DNA of 64,000 nucleotides, taken from positions 2,108,001 to 2,172,000 of the forward strand of contig NZ_CP125295.1 of NCBI RefSeq assembly GCF_030412785.1, read 5' to 3'. Of this stretch, positions 33,356-41,105 are shown in pieces. The DNA comes from Paraburkholderia sabiae (lineage in GTDB: Bacteria > Pseudomonadota > Gammaproteobacteria > Burkholderiales > Burkholderiaceae). Position 1 is the first letter of the stretch, and each line of letters begins with the position of its first letter. The notes beneath the pieces are model-generated. The model saw nothing but the letters and a program-made list of their open reading frames with translations. It did not search any database and was not told the DNA's origin. Position numbers and translations under genes: made by a program.

Positions 33356-34015
33356 TCAGACCAGAAGATCTTCGTAGAACGCGCCGAATGGCCGCGTCGG
33401 ATGCGCGATCTGGATCTCCAGAATCCACAGACCGCCGGCGGGTTTGCCATCGAAGTCACCGAGATCGCCTGCTCTGTAGATGGCGTGAGGAAAATCGCTC
33501 ACGCGATGGCCCTTGATGTCGACGTTCAGACGAACGCCGTGCGCATTGGCCCGCTGCGCCGCGTAGTCGTACAACGCGATGCCCGCACAGCCTGTGGTGC
33601 GCCAGTGCTGTTCGACTTCGTCATAGATCGTGCGCGCGGCCTCGGCGCACGCATGCATGTCTTCATCGTCGCCGCAGACAAACGTGGCGCCCGCGTCGCC
33701 TTCGTGCTTTGCCCACACGGCGCCCAGATCGATGAAGAAAATGTCGTTGTCCGCGAGCACGGGATCGCCGTTCGATCGCTCCTTGAAGGTGCGCAGCGTG
33801 TTCTCGCCGAAACGGACCAGCACGGGATGCCAGATACGGTCCATGCCGAGATCCTTGAGGATGCGCAGCGCCAGCGCGTTCGCCTCCGACTCGGCCATGC
33901 CCGGCCGCACCTCGGCCGCGATGGCGTCGACGGCTTTCCACGTCATGGTTCTGGCGTGCTGCATCGCGTCCAGCGAGTAATGCTCGCCGACGGCTTCCTT
34001 GCGTGTCGTGTTCAA
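33356..34015 (-). CDS. M24-family metallopeptidase (Xaa-Pro aminopeptidase/creatinase fold)
   Basis: 219 residues from a TTG start with AAGGA 8 bases upstream; another TTG at 34045 would add 10 residues. The pita-bread fold metal ligands are all visible: Asp in FIDLGAVW, Asp in GDAGATFVCG, His in IKGHRVSDFPH, Glu in GLWILEIQIAH and Glu in GAFYEDLLV. It has only the catalytic domain and lacks the N-terminal domain of creatinase or PepP, which makes it short. It likely cleaves a small peptide- or amide-like compound. It is followed within 6 bases by the LysR gene. Confidence 0.82.
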   Translation of the reverse strand: MNTTRKEAVGEHYSLDAMQHARTMTWKAVDAIAAEVRPGMAESEANALALRILKDLGMDRIWHPVLVRFGENTLRTFKERSNGDPVLADNDIFFIDLGAVWAKHEGDAGATFVCGDDEDMHACAEAARTIYDEVEQHWRTTGCAGIALYDYAAQRANAHGVRLNVDIKGHRVSDFPHAIYRAGDLGDFDGKPAGGLWILEIQIAHPTRPFGAFYEDLLV

Positions 34016-34040
34016 CGTGTATGTCCTTGTCGTCGTTGCA

Positions 34041-34059
34041 TGCAAATGTCAAATTTGCA
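34041..34059. promoter_or_regulatory. Perfect inverted repeat TGCAAAT-N5-ATTTGCA upstream of the M24 gene
   Basis: TGCAAAT (34041-34047) and ATTTGCA (34053-34059) sit 26 bases before the M24 start. Symmetry, length and place fit an operator, possibly for the co-transcribed LysR protein, though the LysR T-N11-A pattern is not obvious. Confidence 0.55.
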
Positions 34060-34115
34060 GTCGATATGCATACGCGAATATATCGCGTTTGAAGCGGATG
34101 TCGTAGTCATCCGGG

Positions 34116-34511
34116 TCATGCCGACGAAAGCTGTGCCTCGATTGCCGCTTTATCAATCACCGACCACACCTCGCCAATCTTCCCGCCGCGAAACTGATAA
34201 AACACGTTCTCGGCAAACGAAACCTTCTTTCCGTCGACAGCGAGCCCAAGAAAAGTCCCTTTAGGCGAGCAATGAAATTGCAGCCGGCTCGCAATCAACG
34301 ACGGCTCTGCAACGAGCAGCGCGATGTCGAAATGAAGATCGGGAATCTCGCGAAAGTCACGCTCCAGCATCGCGCGATAGCCGGACAAGCCGATCCGCAC
34401 ACCGTTGTAGACGACGTCGTCATCGACGAACTGCGCGAGGTTCGCCCAGTCCTGCCGGTTCAGACAGTCGATGTAGCCTCGATACGTCTCCGCAAGGTCG
34501 ATCCCGCTCAT
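34116..34511 (-). CDS. SnoaL-like / NTF2-fold protein
   Basis: 131 residues. The pattern is that of the ester cyclase/SnoaL-like cone-shaped fold: ETYRGYIDCLNRQDWANLAQFVDDDVVYNG, GYRAMLERDFREIPDLHFDIALLVAEP and a C-terminal VFYQFRGGKIGEVWSVIDKAAIEAQL. Such proteins are small cyclases, isomerases or ligand binders. The start at 34511 has GAGGGCG upstream; an ATG at 34538 would add 9 residues. It stands between the M24 and XRE genes on the same strand, with 100 and 60 bases of spacing. The substrate is unknown. Confidence 0.8.
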   Translation of the reverse strand: MSGIDLAETYRGYIDCLNRQDWANLAQFVDDDVVYNGVRIGLSGYRAMLERDFREIPDLHFDIALLVAEPSLIASRLQFHCSPKGTFLGLAVDGKKVSFAENVFYQFRGGKIGEVWSVIDKAAIEAQLSSA

Positions 34512-34571
34512 GACGAACGCCCTCGCGTGTGATGGCACAAGCCGCCATGTTACCTGCGTCGCGTGGCGCGT

Positions 34572-35216
34572 TCAGATCGCGTCGGCGGGCCGCTGCGCGT
34601 CGCTATCCACGCAGCACACGAGCACTTCGGCGGGATTCTTGCTCGTGCTCAGGTACACGTGACCCACGGCGCTGTCGAAGTACAGGCTGTCGCCCGGTTT
34701 CAGCTGAAACACCGCGCCTGTCTCGAAGCGCAGTTCCAGCGAGCCATTCAACAGAAACACGAACTCCTCGCCGCTATGACGGATATAGTCGGGAAAATCG
34801 CTGAGCTTGCGCGCCCGCACATGCGCGCGCATCGGCACCATGCGTTTGCCCGTCAGGTCGTTGGCGAGCATCCCGTATTCGTAGTTGGGCGTGTCGTAGA
34901 TCATCTGCTCGCCCGACGCCGTGAAGGTCGGCACGATGGGACTCGCGGCCGCCCGCTTCGTGCGCCCGAAGATCGCGTCGAATTCGACTTGCAGCGCATG
35001 CGCGAGCGCGGCGAACTTGTCGTAGGTCAGCGCGATATCGCCGCGCTCGGCCTTCGAGATCGTCGATACGGCAATCCCCGACTGCTCCGACAACTGCATC
35101 AGCGTCAGCCCGCGCGCCTTGCGCGCATCGCGCAGCCGCGCGCCGACCGCCTGATGATCGATCTGGGACGACGCTTCGGTGGACGCGGGCTCGTTGCGCG
35201 CTGCGGATCTGGCCAT
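34572..35216 (-). CDS. XRE-family regulator with C-terminal cupin sensor
   Basis: 214 residues. The lambda-repressor-type helix-turn-helix spans about 25-80 (LRDARKARGLTLMQLSEQSGIAVSTISKAERGDIALTYDK). The C-terminal cupin is about 125-200, with HSGEEFVFLLNGSLELRF and LKPGDSLYFDSAVGHVYLS. This is the PuuR/SutR-like architecture, where the cupin senses a small metabolite. It is divergent from the MHS transporter-amidase-RidA-DadA operon and separated by an operator-like pair of repeats. It is therefore the likely repressor of that operon. Confidence 0.9.
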   Translation of the reverse strand: MARSAARNEPASTEASSQIDHQAVGARLRDARKARGLTLMQLSEQSGIAVSTISKAERGDIALTYDKFAALAHALQVEFDAIFGRTKRAAASPIVPTFTASGEQMIYDTPNYEYGMLANDLTGKRMVPMRAHVRARKLSDFPDYIRHSGEEFVFLLNGSLELRFETGAVFQLKPGDSLYFDSAVGHVYLSTSKNPAEVLVCCVDSDAQRPADAI

Positions 35217-35244
35217 GTCGGAACTCTGGATAACGAGGGTTTTG

Positions 35245-35278
35245 TCGTATACGAGAATTTATTTTTTCTCGTATATGA
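35245..35278. promoter_or_regulatory. Paired operator TCGTATACGA / TCGTATATGA for the XRE-cupin regulator
   Basis: TCGTATACGA (35245-35254, a perfect palindrome) and TCGTATATGA (35269-35278) start 24 bases apart, on nearly the same face of the helix. The AT-rich spacer would hold promoter elements for both directions. The transporter start is 60 bases to the right. Confidence 0.7.
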
Positions 35279-35338
35279 TAACTCGCATCGAAGCCAGTCT
35301 CTCGTTAGTTCCCGTCTGTTCATCAAGGAGCGGTCGCC

Positions 35339-36625
35339 GTGTCAACGCTTGCATTGGAAAAAGCCGGTTTGTCGAAGACCCAGGTGATCGCCGCGACGAC
35401 GCTCGGCACGGCGCTGGAGTTCTACGACTTCACGATCTACAGCTTCTTCGCGATCCAGATCGGGCAACTGTTCTTTCCGTCTGCGTCGCCTGTGAACCAG
35501 TTCCTGCTATCGATCGGGGTGTTCGGCGTCGGCTTCGTCGTGCGGCCTTTGGGCGGCATCGTGATCGGCGCTTATGCGGATCGCGCGGGCCGCAAGAAAG
35601 CGATGGTGCTGACCATCATGTTGATGGCGCTGAGTTGCGCGCTGATCGCCTGCGCGCCGACCTACGCGATGGTGGGCATGGCCGCGCCGTTCATTGTGCT
35701 CACGGCGCGGCTGATTCAGGGCTTTGCGGCGGGTGGCGAGTTCGGACCCGGCACGACATTGCTCGTCGAATATGCGTCGAACTCGACGCGCGCGTTCTTC
35801 GCCAGCTGGAACTTCGCGGCCACCGCACTCGGCCTCGCGCTCGGCGCGGCTGTCGCGACGCTCGTCAACGTGACGCTGCCGAAAGACGCCGTGCTCGCGT
35901 GGGGCTGGCGCATTCCGTTCGTGCTCGGCATCGTCGCGGCGCCCGTCGGCATGCTGATCCGCCGACGCCTCGAAGAGACGCTCAGCGATGCGTCGTCCGC
36001 CGGCACGCATCGCCGTGGCGCGTTGAAAGCGGCGCTCACCACGCACCTCAAGCTGACGATTCTCGGCACGTTCGCCGAACTCGGCGGCTCGGTGTCCGTC
36101 TACATCACCGCGTTCTTTCTGCCGAGTCATGCGGTGCGCACACTGCATCTGTCGTCGACGGCATCTGTCGCGTCGGGCGTGATCAGTTCGCTCGTGCTGT
36201 TCGTCGCGGCGCCGATCGCGGGCAAGCTCGCCGACCGCTTCAGCCGCAAGCGCGTGCTGGTCACGTCGCGTGTCATTCTGCTGCTGACGGTCTATCCCGC
36301 GTTCGCGTGGTTGTCGGCGCAACCGTCTGCGTTCATGCTGTGCGCTGTGTCTGCTTTTCTCGCAGTGTTCGTCGCCGGACAGATCGTGCCCGTGCTCGTG
36401 ATGATCCCCGAGCTGTTCCCGAAACATGTGCGCGCGACGGGCATCGCGCTAACCTATGTGGTGAGCGCGTCGTTCTTCGGCGGCTTTTCGCCGTTCGTCG
36501 CGAGTTGGCTGGTCGCGCTGACGGGAAACCCGCTTGCGCCCGCGTGGTATGTCGCGGCGGCCTGCGCGGTGTCGCTCGTGCCCGTGATCTGGCTGCGCGA
36601 CCGCACGGGCGAGGCGCTCAACTGA
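35339..36625 (+). CDS. MFS transporter, metabolite:H+ symporter (MHS) family
   Basis: 428 residues with 12 predicted helices. GTALEFYDFTIYSFFA in helix 1 and GAYADRAGRKKAM in loop 2-3 are MHS signatures, with RLIQGFAAGGEFGPGTTLLVEY in helix 4. Relatives carry citrate, proline/betaine, shikimate or alpha-ketoglutarate. It uses a GTG start with AAGGAG 8 bases upstream. It is the first gene of an operon with an amidase (28 bases later), RidA and a DadA-like oxidase. The cargo is thus probably an amide- or amino-acid-like compound. Confidence 0.92.
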   Translation: MSTLALEKAGLSKTQVIAATTLGTALEFYDFTIYSFFAIQIGQLFFPSASPVNQFLLSIGVFGVGFVVRPLGGIVIGAYADRAGRKKAMVLTIMLMALSCALIACAPTYAMVGMAAPFIVLTARLIQGFAAGGEFGPGTTLLVEYASNSTRAFFASWNFAATALGLALGAAVATLVNVTLPKDAVLAWGWRIPFVLGIVAAPVGMLIRRRLEETLSDASSAGTHRRGALKAALTTHLKLTILGTFAELGGSVSVYITAFFLPSHAVRTLHLSSTASVASGVISSLVLFVAAPIAGKLADRFSRKRVLVTSRVILLLTVYPAFAWLSAQPSAFMLCAVSAFLAVFVAGQIVPVLVMIPELFPKHVRATGIALTYVVSASFFGGFSPFVASWLVALTGNPLAPAWYVAAACAVSLVPVIWLRDRTGEALN

Positions 36626-36653
36626 CCTTCAAACGGATTCAGGGACTTCAACC

Positions 36654-38180
36654 ATGTCTAGTCACGACGACCTCGTCAGCAAAAACGCCGTCGAATTGCG
36701 CCGCATGATCGGCGCGAAAGAGATTTCGCCCGTCGAACTGCTCGACGCCTGCATCGAGCGGATCGAAGCCATCAATCCCGCCGTCAATGCGATCACGGCC
36801 ACCTGCTACGACGCCGCGCGCGAGGCCGCGAAAGCGGCCGAGCGCAAGGTGCTCGACGGCGCGCCGCTCGGTTTGCTGCACGGTCTGCCGCTTGGCGTAA
36901 AGGATCTTGAGGACACGGCGGGCCTTCTCACCACGTACGGCTCGCCGATGTCGCGAGGCCATGTGCCGTCGCGCGATGTCGTGCTGGTCGAGCGGCTGCG
37001 CGCGGCGGGCGCAATTCTCGTCGGCAAGACCAATGTGCCCGAACTCGGCGCGGGCGCGAATACGCGCAACCCGGTGTGGGGCGCGACGGGCAATCCCTTC
37101 GATACCGAACTGAACGCGGGCGGTTCGTCGGGCGGCTCAGCGGCTGCGCTGGCTTGCGACATGCTGCCCGTCTGCACCGGCTCGGACACGGGCGGCTCGC
37201 TGCGCATTCCGGCATCGAAATGCGGTGTGGTCGGCTTCCGGCCTTCGGCGGGACTCGTGCCGAATTCGCGCCGGCTGCTCGGCTGGACGCCGATTTCCGT
37301 CGTCGGTCCGATGGGCCGCGACGTCGACGAAACCGCGCTGCAACTTGCTGCAACGGCAGGTCTGTCGACGGGCGATCCGCTCAGCTATGAAGTCGACCCG
37401 TTGAGCTTCGCGACCTTGCCCGCGTTCGATCTGTCGACGCTGCGCATCGGCTACACGGAAGACTTCGGCTGCTGCGACGTCGACGACGATATCCGCGCCC
37501 TCTTCCGCTCGCGCATGGCCGCGCTCGCGCCGCTCGTCCATACGTGCGAGCCCATCGCGTTCGATCTCGGCGATGCGCACCGCTCTTTCGATGTGATCCG
37601 CGCGGAGAGCTTCGTCGCGGGTCTGCGCGATGCCTATGCGCGCGACCCCGGCGCGCTCGGCCCGAACACGCGCACGAACTACGAAATGGGCGCCGCGATG
37701 TCGCTTGCCGACAGCGCATGGGCGCAGTCTGAGCAGACGCGGATTTTCCGACGCTTCCAGGCCGCGTTCGAGAATTACGACGTGATCCTTTCGCCGACCA
37801 CGCCTGTTTCTCCGTTCCCGTGGCGCGAACTGTATGCCGCGCAGATCAACGGACGCGCGCAGGAGAATTACTATCGATGGCTCGCGCTGACTTACGTGGT
37901 CACGCTGACGACGCATCCCGCATTGTCGTTGCCGTGTGGTGTCGATCACGCAGGCATGCCGTTCGGCTTGCAGATCGTCGGGCCGTTTCATGGCGATCTG
38001 AAAACGCTGGCCGTCGCGCGCGCGATGGAACAGGCTTTCGATAAAGACCCGGCGTTGCGCCGTCCGCGTCCCGATCTGTCGAAGCTCACACAACCGAACC
38101 CGGCATTGAAGTCGATCGTCACCGCGCCGCCCATTTTCGAATCGACGGGCGAAGCGCAGGCCGGCATGTCATCCGTCTAA
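36654..38180 (+). CDS. Amidase, amidase-signature (AS) family
   Basis: 508 residues. The Ser-cisSer-Lys triad is present: Lys in LPLGVKDLED near 85, cis-Ser in NAGGSSGGSAAALA near 162, and nucleophile Ser in TGSDTGGSLRIPASKCG near 186. Substrates of the family range from aliphatic amides to N-carbamoyl and aryl amides, and the sequence does not tell which. It lies in an operon between an MHS transporter and RidA. Cytoplasmic; no signal peptide. It would release an amine or amino acid from the imported compound. Confidence 0.92.
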   Translation: MSSHDDLVSKNAVELRRMIGAKEISPVELLDACIERIEAINPAVNAITATCYDAAREAAKAAERKVLDGAPLGLLHGLPLGVKDLEDTAGLLTTYGSPMSRGHVPSRDVVLVERLRAAGAILVGKTNVPELGAGANTRNPVWGATGNPFDTELNAGGSSGGSAAALACDMLPVCTGSDTGGSLRIPASKCGVVGFRPSAGLVPNSRRLLGWTPISVVGPMGRDVDETALQLAATAGLSTGDPLSYEVDPLSFATLPAFDLSTLRIGYTEDFGCCDVDDDIRALFRSRMAALAPLVHTCEPIAFDLGDAHRSFDVIRAESFVAGLRDAYARDPGALGPNTRTNYEMGAAMSLADSAWAQSEQTRIFRRFQAAFENYDVILSPTTPVSPFPWRELYAAQINGRAQENYYRWLALTYVVTLTTHPALSLPCGVDHAGMPFGLQIVGPFHGDLKTLAVARAMEQAFDKDPALRRPRPDLSKLTQPNPALKSIVTAPPIFESTGEAQAGMSSV

Positions 38181-38198
38181 CTCACTGAGAACATCACC

Positions 38199-38552
38199 AT
38201 GTCCAACGACATCCAACGACTGCAAACCAACGCCCGCATGAGCCAGGTGGTCATCGCGAACGGCATCGTCTATCTGTCAGGGCAAGTGCCCGATACGCCG
38301 AGCGCGCCGATCGCCGTGCAGGCGACGGAAATCCTGCATCGCATCGACGCGCTGCTCGCATCGGCGAATATCGACAAGACGCGCGTGCTCACCGCGAACG
38401 TGTGGCTGAGCGACCCGAAGCATTTCGACGAATTCAACGCCGTGTGGGACGCGTGGGTGCCGTCGGGTCACGCGCCGACGCGCGCCTGCGTGCAGGCTCT
38501 GCTGATGAAGCCCGGCCTCGACGTCGAAATCGCCGTGACGGCGCTCGCGTGA
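38199..38552 (+). CDS. ridA: RidA-family enamine/imine deaminase
   Basis: 117 residues. It has IVYLSGQVPDT near 25, ILHRIDALLASANIDKTRVLTANVWLSD, the near-C-terminal substrate-carboxylate Arg in PTRACVQALLMKPGLDVEIAVTALA near 97, and the catalytic Glu near the end. RidA proteins hydrolyse reactive imines to ketones and ammonia. Placed 18 bases after the amidase and 25 before the DadA-like flavoenzyme, which makes imines, it fits as the scavenger of that product. Confidence 0.93.
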   Translation: MSNDIQRLQTNARMSQVVIANGIVYLSGQVPDTPSAPIAVQATEILHRIDALLASANIDKTRVLTANVWLSDPKHFDEFNAVWDAWVPSGHAPTRACVQALLMKPGLDVEIAVTALA

Positions 38553-38577
38553 TCTTCAAGGGTAAGGAAACGCAGCA

Positions 38578-39810
38578 ATGAAGTTCGATACCGTCGTACT
38601 GGGCGCGGGCATGGTGGGCGTGTCGGTCGCCGTGCATCTGCAACGGCGCGGGCTGTCCGTCGCGCTCGTCGATCGCAAGGCGCCCGGCAACGAGACGTCG
38701 TTCGGCAACGCGGGCTTGATCCAGCGCGAAGGCGTGTATCCGTATGCGTTTCCGCGCGATGCCGGCACGTTGCTGCGCTACGCGCGCAACCGCTCGCTCG
38801 ACGTCCGCTATCACGCCGATGCAATGCCGAAGCTGCTGCCGTTTCTCTACCGCTATTGGCACAACTCGCGCGCGGACCGTCACGCGGCCATTGCGCGCGC
38901 GTACTCGACGTTGATCGAACATTGTGTGGATGAACATCGCGCGCTGATCGACGCATCGGGCGCGCAGGCGCTGCTGCGCAAAGGCGGCTGGCTGAAAGTG
39001 TTCCGCAGCGCGCGCAAGCAGGACGCGGAACTACGGAACGTGCAGCGCTGGAACGCGGAGTACGGCGTCGCGTACGAAGCGCTCGATGCCGCGCAACTCA
39101 GACGCGCCGAACCTTCGCTGAGTCACGCATTGCTCGGTGCGCTGCGCTATACGGACGCCGATTCCACCAGCGATCCGAACGCGCTCGTGATGGCCTACGC
39201 GCGTTACTTCGAGCAACTGGGCGGACGCATTTTTATCGGCGATGCGGCGACGCTCGAACCGCACTGGAGCGTTCAAACCGATGCAGGCCGCATCGACGCG
39301 CAATCCGCCGTGATCTCACTCGGGCCATGGTCGGATATCGTCAGCACGCGTTTCGGCTACCGGCTGCCGCTCGCGGTCAAGCGCGGCTACCACATGCATT
39401 ACGCGGCGCAGGACGGCGCGCAACTGAATCAACCCGTGCTCGATACCGAGATCGGCTACATGATCACGCCGATGGCGCGCGGCATCCGCCTGACGACGGG
39501 CGCGGAACTCGCCGCCTGCGACGCGCCGCCGACGCCCGTGCAACTCGATGCGATCGAACCCATCGCGCGCGAGACCTTTCCGCTCGGCGCGCGGCTCGAC
39601 GAGCGTCCGTGGCTCGGACGACGGCCGTGCACGCCGGACATGATGCCCATCATCGGCCCGGCGAAGCGGCATAAGGATCTGTGGTTCGCGTTCGGCCATG
39701 CGCATCATGGGCTGACGCTCGGGCCCGTCACGGGACGCCTGCTTGCGGAAATGATGACGGGCACGGCGACCGTCACCGATCCGCATCCGTTCCGCGCCGA
39801 CCGCTTCTAG
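38578..39810 (+). CDS. FAD-dependent amino-acid dehydrogenase (DadA-like)
   Basis: 410 residues. The FAD-binding VVLGAGMVGVSVAVHLQRRGLSVALVD is at residues 5-31, followed by ETSFGNAGLIQ near 39, a DadA motif. The C-terminal FAD block GHAHHGLTLGPVTGRLLAEMM is near 373. DadA-type enzymes oxidise D-amino acids or secondary amines to imino acids and feed electrons to quinones. It is the last gene of the operon. The whole operon suggests import of an amide, hydrolysis, oxidative deamination and imine clearing. Confidence 0.9.
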   Translation: MKFDTVVLGAGMVGVSVAVHLQRRGLSVALVDRKAPGNETSFGNAGLIQREGVYPYAFPRDAGTLLRYARNRSLDVRYHADAMPKLLPFLYRYWHNSRADRHAAIARAYSTLIEHCVDEHRALIDASGAQALLRKGGWLKVFRSARKQDAELRNVQRWNAEYGVAYEALDAAQLRRAEPSLSHALLGALRYTDADSTSDPNALVMAYARYFEQLGGRIFIGDAATLEPHWSVQTDAGRIDAQSAVISLGPWSDIVSTRFGYRLPLAVKRGYHMHYAAQDGAQLNQPVLDTEIGYMITPMARGIRLTTGAELAACDAPPTPVQLDAIEPIARETFPLGARLDERPWLGRRPCTPDMMPIIGPAKRHKDLWFAFGHAHHGLTLGPVTGRLLAEMMTGTATVTDPHPFRADRF

Positions 39811-39873
39811 CCGCGTTTGCCGCGTGATGTGGCGGCCTGTACCATAGGCTCGCCTTGTTCACGAGGGACAACG

Positions 39874-40455
39874 ATGAATCCAAAAGTCGACGCCTATATC
39901 GGCAAACTCGAAAAGTGGCGCGAAGAAACGGAGAAGCTCAGAGCGATCGCGCTGGCCTGTCCGCTGACGGAAGACCTGAAATGGGGCGTGCCGTGTTACA
40001 CGGTCGATAACGCCAACGTCGTCATCATTCACGGCTTCAAGGACTATTGCGCGCTGCTGTTCGTCAAGGGCGCGCTGATGAAGGACCCGAAAGGCATCCT
40101 GATCCAGCAGACGGAAAACGTGCAGTCCGCGCGCCAGATTCGCTTCACTGGCCTCAAGGACATCGTCAAGCTCGAAGCGACGCTGAAGACGTATATCCGC
40201 CAGGCGATCGAAGTCGAACAGGCCGGACTGAAAGTGGAACGCAAGACGACCGCCGAATTCGACGTCGCCGAAGAATTCCAGAACCGGCTCGACGCGCAGC
40301 CGTCCTTGAAAAAGGCTTTCGAAGCACTGACACCGGGCCGTCAACGTGCCTATCTGCTGCATTTTTCTTCAGCCAAACAATCGAAAACCCGCGAAGCGCG
40401 GATCGACAGATGCACGCCGCTGATTCTCGAAGGCAAGGGTTTGAACGACGAATGA
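39874..40455 (+). CDS. DUF1801/YdeI-like protein
   Basis: 193 residues. It contains the DUF1801 pattern: VDAYIGKLEKWREETEKLRAIALACPLTEDLKWGVPCYT and HGFKDYCALLFVKGALMKDP. A C-terminal bacteriocin-protection YdeI/OmpD-associated segment has LKKAFEALTPGRQRAYLLHFSSAKQSKTREARI. Members are small cytoplasmic proteins; some are linked to antimicrobial-peptide tolerance in Enterobacteria, without a clear biochemical role. It starts 63 bases after the DadA-like gene and may have its own promoter. Confidence 0.85.
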   Translation: MNPKVDAYIGKLEKWREETEKLRAIALACPLTEDLKWGVPCYTVDNANVVIIHGFKDYCALLFVKGALMKDPKGILIQQTENVQSARQIRFTGLKDIVKLEATLKTYIRQAIEVEQAGLKVERKTTAEFDVAEEFQNRLDAQPSLKKAFEALTPGRQRAYLLHFSSAKQSKTREARIDRCTPLILEGKGLNDE

Positions 40456-40509
40456 CGCCGTCGTGGCGCCGCTGAAACCGCCGCCGAAACATACCGTAAG
40501 TGAACTTTG

Positions 40510-40547
40510 TAGCATTCCCTTAAAAATTATGGGTCGATAGGATGCTA
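40510..40547. promoter_or_regulatory. Inverted repeat TAGCAT...ATGCTA upstream of marR
   Basis: TAGCAT (40510-40515) and ATGCTA (40542-40547) flank an AT-rich 26-base core, 31 bases before the marR start. A promoter is likely in the core (TTAAAAATTATGG). It could be the autoregulatory operator, but the long spacing is unusual for MarR. Confidence 0.45.
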
Positions 40548-40578
40548 ACGAATAAAAATCGACATACAATCCCGGCCC

Positions 40579-41100
40579 ATGATCAATCTCCACCTTCTGC
40601 GCCGCTCCGTCAGCAGCACGCTGGTCGTCGCCGCGCGCCGCTGGCGGCGCACGAGCCATAGCGTGTTGTCGGCCTACAACGTGTCGGAAGCGTGCGCGGG
40701 TCCGCTGCTCACGGCCAACCGGCTCGGCGAGGCGGTGCGTCAGGTGACGCTGGCGGAACATGTGGGCATCGAAGGTCCGTCGCTGGTCCGGCTGCTCGAT
40801 CAGTTATGTGCTGCGGGCCTCGTGCGCCGCGACGAAGATCCCGACGACAAACGCGCCAAGACCATTTCCCTCACCGACGAAGGCCGCGCCGTCACCGCGC
40901 GCATGGAAGAGCGCCTGATGGACTTGCGCGCGCGCGTGCTGAAAGGCGTGAGCCGCGAGGACCTTGAGACGACGTTGCGGGTGCTCAATGCATTCAATGC
41001 GTCGCTGGATGCTACAGTCATAGCCGACAGAGACACATCCGGCGAGCCAGGCGTTCCCGTCCGATCCGGCAGCAAACCACGCACAACCGGCAAGGCATAA
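40579..41100 (+). CDS. MarR-family transcriptional regulator
   Basis: 173 residues. The winged helix has LAEHVGIEGPSLVRLLDQLCAAGLVRRDEDPDDKRAKTISLTDEGR at about 55-100, flanked by dimerisation helices. A basic tail of 30 residues follows. MarR proteins typically sense phenolic acids and repress efflux genes. It begins 5 bases before the FUSC gene ends its spacing, as the first gene of a five-gene efflux operon. It is thus the presumed autorepressor of that operon. Confidence 0.92.
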   Translation: MINLHLLRRSVSSTLVVAARRWRRTSHSVLSAYNVSEACAGPLLTANRLGEAVRQVTLAEHVGIEGPSLVRLLDQLCAAGLVRRDEDPDDKRAKTISLTDEGRAVTARMEERLMDLRARVLKGVSREDLETTLRVLNAFNASLDATVIADRDTSGEPGVPVRSGSKPRTTGKA

Positions 41101-41105
41101 CCGTC

